Shown: one piece after another, positions 58,686 through 64,000 of the stretch
Layout of the letters: each line of letters starts with the position of its first letter
How positions within the stretch are numbered: position 1 is the stretch's first letter
Assembly: GCF_900103885.1 (NCBI RefSeq)
Contig: NZ_FNIM01000001.1
Coordinates: 186,001 to 250,000 of the forward strand
Length of the DNA stretch: 64,000 bases
DNA from: Actinomyces ruminicola
Lineage (GTDB): Bacteria; Actinomycetota; Actinomycetes; Actinomycetales; Actinomycetaceae
Direction of reading: 5' to 3'
The notes under the pieces: generated by a model
The model's input: the letters and a program-made list of their open reading frames with translations, nothing else
Database searches by the model: none
Told to the model about the DNA's origin: nothing
Position numbers and translations under genes: made by a program

Positions 58686-58769
58686 TCGGATATGGAATTT
58701 GTACGAGGCACCGAGGCCGCAATCGCCCCCATGATTGATGAGCGGATTGGACGGCTTATCAGTACTCGG

Positions 58770-58841
58770 CTGGGGTACCAGGACTCGAACCTAGAATGGA
58801 TGAACCAGAATCACCTGTGTTGCCAATTACACCATACCCCA
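58770..58841 (-). tRNA. tRNA-Gln (CTG anticodon)
   Basis: 72 nt on the minus strand beginning TGGGGTATGGTGTAATTGG. The anticodon loop TTCTGGT gives anticodon CTG, the T-arm is AGGTTCGAGTCCT, and the acceptor stem pairs TGGGGTA with TACCCCA. CCA is not encoded. It stands upstream of the two tRNA-Glu genes, likely in one transcript. Confidence 0.95.
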
Positions 58842-59101
58842 AGAGATTGGTGCACCAGAGCGGCTTGCGCCCCGGCAGCGATCGGTAATTTACACGGCCT
58901 CCCGCCCGACGCCAAGTCAGATCGCCGTGAGTGCAGCCACACCCGCGCCGGCGGTGCGCTCGGGAGCCGCGCACCGCTCCCGGGCATCCGGAGATGGGGA
59001 GCACTCCCCCCGCCGCAAAGGCTGCGCCGTGAAGCCACTCGCCCTAGACTGCCGTTGCCCATGGCACTACCAGGCCGTGCCCGACTCGCTCCCCGGAGGC
59101 A

Positions 59102-59914
59102 ATGATGACTTCTCCACGCTTCCCCATCTCACACCGCAGTGCACGCGCCCTGGCCGTCACCCTCTGTCTGGCCTCCGGCCTCGCCCTGGGCGCCTGCGGC
59201 GCCGGGTCCGACAGGGCCGCCGATTCCGCCACCACCTCCAGCGGCTCCGGGCTGTCCCTGCGCAATTCCACCCCCGGACCCGCCCCGACGCCGACGGCCG
59301 CGGCGAGCTCGTCGTCGGGCAACGGATTGAGCCCGCTCAGCTCCAAGGCACCGGCGGCCACCCCCGCCCCCGAGGACAAGCAGACCAAGGAGGCCTGGAG
59401 TGCGCCGTCACTGAAGTTCTACAACGAGGACACCTCCGTCTGGTACCAGGACGACTCTGTGGTCAACACCGACGCGGTCTCCGAGAACGGCAACATCGAG
59501 GGTTACCGAACCCACAACGGCATGTGCATCGGCTACGAGACCCGCGACATCTCCGAGCGCATCCATGACCTCGGCCTGGATGACGACACCATGAGCTCGC
59601 TGCTGGTTCCCGTGACCGACTCCGTCATCTCCGACTACAACGAGACCGGCCGGGAGACCCTGGACCTGGTGCGCGACGACGGCGGCACCATGGAGGGGTA
59701 CTCGGTGACCTGGACCGGCACCTTCAACTATGACGACGGCACGAGCGAGTCCGTGGAGGGTTATAAGTTCGCCCGCGCAGTCGGGGACGCCGGGCTCGAC
59801 TTCAGCGTGGAGATCATCTGCTCCAGCGGCAACAACGTCTCGGCCGACCAGTGGCACACAATCCTGTCCGGCATCCGCATCGAGGGGCTGAAGGCCGGCA
59901 AGATGAGCAGTTGA
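59102..59914 (+). CDS. Secreted lipoprotein of unknown function
   Basis: 270 residues. The signal ARALAVTLCLASGLALGAC has a lipobox with Cys near residue 32. A Ser/Thr/Pro/Ala linker (GLSLRNSTPGPAPTPTAAA) leads to an acidic folded domain rich in Tyr, Trp and Asp (SVWYQDDSVVNTD, VTWTGTFNYDDGTSE, SADQWHTILSGIRI). CGGAGGCA precedes two in-frame ATGs (59102, 59105). A related-looking lipoprotein with the same GLSPL linker element begins at 63448. Confidence 0.82.
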   Translation: MMTSPRFPISHRSARALAVTLCLASGLALGACGAGSDRAADSATTSSGSGLSLRNSTPGPAPTPTAAASSSSGNGLSPLSSKAPAATPAPEDKQTKEAWSAPSLKFYNEDTSVWYQDDSVVNTDAVSENGNIEGYRTHNGMCIGYETRDISERIHDLGLDDDTMSSLLVPVTDSVISDYNETGRETLDLVRDDGGTMEGYSVTWTGTFNYDDGTSESVEGYKFARAVGDAGLDFSVEIICSSGNNVSADQWHTILSGIRIEGLKAGKMSS

Positions 59915-60060
59915 CACCGCGCGCGCGGCGGGCGGTAGCGGAAGGTTCAGCGGCGTCGGCCGACTCACGGGCCCTCACGGCGCGGACGGCGGCCGCGGCG
60001 GACACGCGAGCGGACGATGCGGCCTCGGACACGCACACGCATTCGCCTCATGAACACGCG

Positions 60061-60170
60061 TTTGCACCCAGACGCACGAGTTCTGGAGTTCTGCACGGCT
60101 TAAACACCTGCAAACCTCCAGAAAGTCGTGTTCCTGGCGCCAACTCGTGTCCGCGACCCAAACTCGTGTG
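60061..60170. repeat. Palindromic repeat, family A copy 3
   Basis: Core 60076-60131: CACGAGTTCTGGAGTTCTGC on the left, GGCTTAAACACC at the centre, and GCAAACCTCCAGAAAGTCGTG on the right, here differing slightly in each arm. AACTCGTGT units follow at 60142 and 60161. Its core matches the reverse complement of copy 4 at about 51 of 56 positions. It lies between the lipoprotein gene and the nuclease-fold gene. Confidence 0.85.
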
Positions 60171-60182
60171 CGCGCCGGGACT

Positions 60183-61232
60183 TCAATCCCACAGTGCCGG
60201 CCGTCGTCGGGCCTTGGCAACGACAGTCGCGGGGAACATCGCCAGGACGTCCTGGCCGAGCCGGGTCGGGTCGCGCAGGTGCTCGGCGGTGAAGCGCTTG
60301 AAGGTCCAGCCGGATGACTCCTGGATGAGATCCTGGCGGACCTTCTCATCCCAGGTTGTGCCCGTAACCAGGTACTTGTCGCGGCCGTCGTACTCGGCGG
60401 CGATTCGCAGCGCCAGCCAGGCCAGATCCAGGAAGAAGCTGCGTGACTGACTCGGAATGTCGATGCGCTGCTGCAGCACCGCGGAGGGCAGCCCGAAGGC
60501 CTCGACCTGCCAGCGCACGACGCTCTCCCCCGGTGACTCGGAGAAGGGGCTGGCGATCTGCGCCACGGCACGCGCCCGGGCCGCTCCTCTCCGCGGGCCC
60601 TGATCCATGACGGCCTGCAGGAGCCTGGCACGAACCTCCTCCCACCGTCGTCGCGACTCGGCGGGCTCACGACGGTCCGGGCGGACCAGGGCGCGCATAG
60701 CCGAGTCGACGATGGTGATGGATTGGCACGCGGGCAGGTCGAAGGCGCAGTCGACCGCGGTTCTCAGCAGGTCGGTCACAACGATGCCCTGAATCGCGAC
60801 GAGCTGCTCGGCAGGAATGTCCAGTCTCCGCCGCCGCAGCCGTGTGAGCCGTCTGCCTGCTCCCGCCGACCGAGGTCGGGGCGGACGCCCGCGCCGGAAG
60901 TCCAGGCCCGGCAGGACCAGGGTGGCCGACGACGGGCGTCGTGGCAGTGCGGTCCACACATCCGGCTCGGGATCGCGTACCCACAGACCATGCAGCAGGG
61001 CGGCGGACTCGTGGGTCAAGGCGACTGTGCTGCGACGCGTCTCCCAGGCGCCTCGGCAGCGCGCGAGGCTGGCCTCAAGCTGCTGCTGCCAGACCTCGAC
61101 TGCCTCGGAGGGGCGGTAGTAAACGCCGCGCATGAGGCGGATGAGTTCGGGACGGCGCGGCAGGTGCCGCAGGTTGCTTGCCGCCGACAGGGTGACCGGC
61201 GGGAGCGAGGGCGGGGTCGGATAGGCGTCCAT
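60183..61232 (-). CDS. AbiEi-like/DUF559 nuclease-fold protein
   Basis: 349 residues. The N-terminal third (NLRHLPRRPELIRLMRGVYYRP) resembles the AbiEi antitoxin-type winged helix, followed by a middle region with TALPRRPSSATLVLPGL. The C-terminal third shows a DUF559/Vsr-like nuclease core: SFFLDLAWLALRIAAEYDG with Asp, Glu and Asp-Gly spaced as in PD-(D/E)xK folds, then KYLVTGTTWDEKVRQDLI. Such genes are widespread in actinobacteria, with no proven function. ATG 61232 is chosen by the domain start. No AbiEii toxin partner is adjacent. The gene is bracketed by inverted family A repeats 7 bp after its stop and about 210 bp before its start. Confidence 0.8.
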   Translation of the reverse strand: MDAYPTPPSLPPVTLSAASNLRHLPRRPELIRLMRGVYYRPSEAVEVWQQQLEASLARCRGAWETRRSTVALTHESAALLHGLWVRDPEPDVWTALPRRPSSATLVLPGLDFRRGRPPRPRSAGAGRRLTRLRRRRLDIPAEQLVAIQGIVVTDLLRTAVDCAFDLPACQSITIVDSAMRALVRPDRREPAESRRRWEEVRARLLQAVMDQGPRRGAARARAVAQIASPFSESPGESVVRWQVEAFGLPSAVLQQRIDIPSQSRSFFLDLAWLALRIAAEYDGRDKYLVTGTTWDEKVRQDLIQESSGWTFKRFTAEHLRDPTRLGQDVLAMFPATVVAKARRRPALWD

Positions 61233-61432
61233 GCGCCGATCCTGGGCTCCGGCGTCACCCAGCACCAGCGGAGGCGTCGAGCCCTGTGGATTGGGGGTGC
61301 ACGAACCGCGCCTGTGGACGCCGGGGAGGCGAGCCTCGACACTCGGTGGTGTACCTCGGTGGCGAACTGTGGCGGTCAACCGGGCAGTGTGCGCGGCCGG
61401 CCGCCGTCCCCCGCCGTCGGCCTGGTGACTGC

Positions 61433-61684
61433 CTACGACGACGCACACGAGTTGGCGCCGCACACACGAGTTTCTGGGGGTTTGCAGGTGTTTAACCCGT
61501 GCAGAACTCCAAAACTCGTGTACGTGGCATGAACTCGTGTCTGAGAGGCAAACGCGAGTAGGCCGGGTGCGGTTGGCGGGCCGTCGATGATGAAGCGGGC
61601 CGCGCCCTCGGTGGGGAAGCAGACCCGGTGGGCGGTTAGCGGGAGCGCACCCAATATGCGCGCCCGCCAACCCCGCTCCAGCAT
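61433..61684 (-). CDS. Small ORF after gltX ending in a family A repeat (doubtful)
   Basis: 83 codons from an ATG 11 bp after the gltX stop, with CAGGGGGCG upstream. The first 45 residues (MLERGWRARILGALPLTAHR, PTEGAARFIIDGPPTAPG) look protein-like. The rest (VLHGLNTCKPPETRV) is simply the translated family A repeat copy 4. It may be a truncated gene whose end was replaced by the repeat, or chance. Confidence 0.35.
   Translation of the reverse strand: MLERGWRARILGALPLTAHRVCFPTEGAARFIIDGPPTAPGLLAFASQTRVHATYTSFGVLHGLNTCKPPETRVCGANSCASS
61442..61540. repeat. Palindromic repeat, family A copy 4
   Basis: Core 61467-61520: CACGAGTTTCTGGGGGTTTGC, centre AGGTGTTTAACCCGT, right arm GCAGAACTCCAAAACTCGTG. 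Outer ACACGAGTTGGCGCC (left) and GAACTCGTGTC (right) extend the symmetry. It is the inverted partner of copy 3 across the nuclease-fold gene. Confidence 0.85.
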
Positions 61685-61695
61685 CGCCCCCTGTG

Positions 61696-63270
61696 TCAGC
61701 CCAGGCGGTCCCGCAGGGCGCGCAGGCGGGCCAACGAGGGCTCGGCTCCCAGGATCTCCATGGACTCGAACAGCGGCGGGGAGACCTGCCGCCCGGTGAC
61801 GGCCACGCGCAGCGGCCCGAAGGCCAGCCGCGGCTTGATCCCCATGCCGTCGACGATCGCCGCGCGCAGCGTCTCCTCCAGCACCTCGGTGCGCCACGGG
61901 CCGGGTAGTGACTCCAGCGCCGCGATGGCGGTGTCCAGCACCTGGGGGGCGGAGTCCTTCAGTCGCGACACGGCCCGCTCGTCGACCTCGAGCGCCGTGT
62001 CCTCCACCAGCAGGAAGCCGAGCATGTCGCGGGATTCACGCAGCAGCTGGATGCGGGTCTGGATCAGCGGGGCGCCGGCGGTGAGGATCTCCTGCTCGCG
62101 CTCCGTCAGGTCGGCGAAGGCGGCGGCGCTCACCAGGGGGCGCGGCGTCCAGTCGGGGTCGGCCGGGTCGGAGTAGACGTCGGCGAGGTAGGGCACCAGC
62201 CGGTCGCGGAAGTCGTCAGTCTCGAGCCGACGCAGGTGCTCGGCGTTGATGGCCTCGCACTTCTTGGGGTCGAAGCGCGCCGGGTTGGGGTTGACGTCGG
62301 TGATGTCGAAGGCGGCCACCAGCTGGGCGGGCGTGAACACGTCCTCGTCCTTGGCCAGGGACCAGCCCAGCAGGGCCAGGTAGTTCAGCAGCCCCTCCGG
62401 CGCCATGCCCCGGAAGCGGTGGATCAGCAGGTTCGACTCGGGATCGCGCTTGGAAAGCTTCTTGTTCCCCTCCCCCATCACATAGGGCAGGTGGGCGAAC
62501 TCGGGCACCTGCTGCGCGCGTCCGATCTCCATCAGGGCGCGGTACAGCACGATCTGCCGGGGGGTGGAGGACAGCAGGTCCTCCCCGCGCAGCACGTGGG
62601 TGATCCCCATGGCGGCATCATCGACGGGGTTGACGAGCGTGTAGAGCGGGTCGCCGCCGGCGCGCACCACCACGTAGTCGGGCACGGAACCGGCCTTGAA
62701 AGTAACCGGGCCACGCACCAGGTCGTTGAAGGTGATGTCCTCGTCCGGCATCCGCATCCGCAGCACGGGCCGGCGGCCCTCGGCGCGGAAGGCCGCCTTC
62801 TGCGCCTCGGTGAGGTTGCGGTCGTAGCCGTCGTAACCGAGCTTGGGGTCCTCGCCGTTGGCGCGGTGACGCGCCTCGATCTCGGCGGGGGTGGAGAAGG
62901 ACTCGTACAGGTAACCCGCCTCAAGCAGCTCCGCGGCTACCTGCCGGTACAGCTCGGTGCGCTGGGACTGGCGATAGGGGGCGTGAGGGCCGCCCTTGGC
63001 CACGCCCTCGTCCCAGTCCAGCCCGAGCCAGCGCAGTGAGTCGAGGATCGCCTCGAAGGACTCCTCGGAGTCGCGGGCGGCGTCGGTGTCCTCAATGCGC
63101 AGCACGAAGGTGCCGCCGGTGTGACGCGCATAGGCCCAGTTGAACAGGCAGGTGCGCACCATGCCGACGTGGGGCGTGCCCGTGGGGGACGGGCAGAAGC
63201 GGACGCGGATCGGAGCGGAGCCGGGGGCGGGCGGGGTGAAGGCCGGGGCCTTGGAGGTGTCGTCACTCAT
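61696..63270 (-). CDS. gltX: Glutamyl-tRNA synthetase
   Basis: 524-residue class I synthetase. The HIGH-type motif is [13 protein letters not shown] (about 26-38) and the KMSKS-type loop is [10 protein letters not shown] near residue 275. [14 protein letters not shown] and [13 protein letters not shown] are typical. The C-terminal helical anticodon-binding domain is complete. It may charge both tRNA-Glu and tRNA-Gln if the organism uses the GatCAB route, which the window cannot show. The ATG at 63270 lies 9 nt after TAGGGT. Confidence 0.95.
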   Translation of the reverse strand: MSDDTSKAPAFTPPAPGSAPIRVRFCPSPTGTPHVGMVRTCLFNWAYARHTGGTFVLRIEDTDAARDSEESFEAILDSLRWLGLDWDEGVAKGGPHAPYRQSQRTELYRQVAAELLEAGYLYESFSTPAEIEARHRANGEDPKLGYDGYDRNLTEAQKAAFRAEGRRPVLRMRMPDEDITFNDLVRGPVTFKAGSVPDYVVVRAGGDPLYTLVNPVDDAAMGITHVLRGEDLLSSTPRQIVLYRALMEIGRAQQVPEFAHLPYVMGEGNKKLSKRDPESNLLIHRFRGMAPEGLLNYLALLGWSLAKDEDVFTPAQLVAAFDITDVNPNPARFDPKKCEAINAEHLRRLETDDFRDRLVPYLADVYSDPADPDWTPRPLVSAAAFADLTEREQEILTAGAPLIQTRIQLLRESRDMLGFLLVEDTALEVDERAVSRLKDSAPQVLDTAIAALESLPGPWRTEVLEETLRAAIVDGMGIKPRLAFGPLRVAVTGRQVSPPLFESMEILGAEPSLARLRALRDRLG

Positions 63271-63447
63271 GATGGGCCAACCCTAGCCGCCCGTGCGGCC
63301 GGTTCCCGCATGCGCCCCGACGTCGTCGCCCACCGCGCCCGATGTGATCCCCGAACAGCGCTGCCGGGGAGCGCTCCCCATGGCGCTCATCGCCATATCC
63401 CACTAACGTACGTGATGAACCCGTAACCCCAGCTCAGGAGCACCCCC

Positions 63448-64000
63448 ATGAACACGACCATCCTCCGGCCGGCGCCTGTCCTCCGCCGCGGTGCAGTGGC
63501 GCTGCTGGCGCTCGGGCTCGCGCTGCCCGGCATTGCCGCCTGCAACGACGAGGTTCCGGTGGTCACAGCCCCTGAGACCGAGCACTCGAAGGCCGCCGAC
63601 GCCGACAGTTCCCCCTCCCCCGACCCCACCTCGTCCGCCGACGCCGACACCCCGACCACCGGGCTCAGCCCGCTCACCCGGGAGAGCCAGGCGCCCGTCG
63701 ACGACGACGCCGTCGGCGCCGGGGCCGCCTATTGGGACTTCCCCACCTCCGCGTCCGGATGGTGGGTGTACACCCTGGACGACGACGGGATCAACGAGCT
63801 CTACAACGCCGACTCCTGCACCTACACGAGCGCCGAGTACTACTACGACGGCGGCTCCGACTGGGGCGACCAGGACGAGACCGAGTACCAGGCGGACCGC
63901 TGGGTGGAATTCCTCGAGGATGAGCACGGCACCGTCACCGCCACACAGGAGGTGTCCACCTCCGTCACCGACTCCGAGGGTGACCCGGTGGAGATGATCA
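63448..64000 (+). CDS. Secreted lipoprotein, C-terminus cut by window end
   Basis: 184 residues are visible before the window ends. The signal is RRGAVALLALGLALPGIAAC with a lipobox Cys near residue 32. A Ser/Asp/Pro/Thr linker with GLSPL precedes an acidic Tyr/Trp-rich domain (YWDFPTSASGWWVYTLDDDG, YTSAEYYYDGGSDWGDQD, TATQEVSTSVTDSEGD). The layout resembles the lipoprotein at 59102. CAGGAG lies 7 nt before the ATG. Function unknown. Confidence 0.82.
   Translation, partial: MNTTILRPAPVLRRGAVALLALGLALPGIAACNDEVPVVTAPETEHSKAADADSSPSPDPTSSADADTPTTGLSPLTRESQAPVDDDAVGAGAAYWDFPTSASGWWVYTLDDDGINELYNADSCTYTSAEYYYDGGSDWGDQDETEYQADRWVEFLEDEHGTVTATQEVSTSVTDSEGDPVEMI

Noticed and set aside
60183-61232. 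Complete AbiE toxin-antitoxin pair
   Set aside because: Only the AbiEi-like part is present, and it is fused to a nuclease-like domain. No AbiEii nucleotidyltransferase gene is adjacent.
60061-61540. Insertion sequence with inverted repeats
   Set aside because: The enclosed gene is not a transposase, the repeats are internally palindromic and occur elsewhere alone, and I see no target duplication. A cassette remains possible but not a standard IS.

Overview
This 64-kb window is high-GC chromosomal DNA from an actinobacterium. The best guess is a member of the Actinomycetaceae (Actinomyces or a close relative). Supporting features are a ClgR regulator, a DUF3046 gene beside recA, an actinobacterial ileS T-box leader, a LexA box of the TCGAAC-N4-GTTCGA type, and many genes whose start codon lies 6-7 nt after a -10-like hexamer, which suggests leaderless transcripts. 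The genus is an inference. There is no phage, insertion sequence or CRISPR array. The accessory part is an exopolysaccharide locus and several families of intergenic repeats.

Layout. 1-3335: ileS (3' end cut off by the window) with its T-box leader. 3810-8540: trehalose module, with repressor treR convergent on an operon of treC (trehalose-6-phosphate hydrolase) and treB (PTS transporter in the order EIIA-EIIB-EIIC); a TreR-type operator overlaps the treC promoter. 8670-10935: a small membrane protein, a short-chain dehydrogenase and proC. 11116-24171: exopolysaccharide locus with an initiating sugar-phosphate transferase, an 839-residue protein made of two ATP-grasp modules, a glycosyltransferase, a Wzy-like polymerase, a repeat-rich gap, a Wzx-like flippase on the other strand, a 4,6-dehydratase, a DegT-type aminotransferase, a Wzz-like protein and an unknown gene. 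24463-35439: valS, three tandem long-chain acyl-CoA synthetase-type ligases, a decayed fragment of a fourth, and a surface protein. 35470-43825: chorismate mutase, clpX, a dapF homologue lacking the first catalytic cysteine, miaA with two YbjN-type proteins, a YtrA-type GntR regulator with a membrane protein, and miaB. 43928-58361: NDH-2, a lipoprotein, recX-recA, DUF3046, clgR, pncC/cinA, pgsA, a CapA-like protein, ftsK, a PfkB kinase and RNase J. 58506-64000: two tRNA-Glu and one tRNA-Gln, a lipoprotein, an AbiEi/DUF559-like nuclease-fold gene between inverted repeats, gltX and a final lipoprotein cut by the window end.

How the genes work together. The polysaccharide genes predict a 4-amino-4,6-dideoxy sugar made by the dehydratase and aminotransferase, loaded on a lipid carrier by the sugar transferase, extended, flipped and polymerised. 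No acetyltransferase for the amino group is present, so the double ATP-grasp protein is a candidate for an unusual acylation of the sugar. Four kinds of repeat (56-nt palindromes with ACTCGTGT flanks, identical 23-bp tandem units, 19-bp tandem units and CGACGGTT hairpins) occupy most long intergenic gaps. Several genes end inside them.
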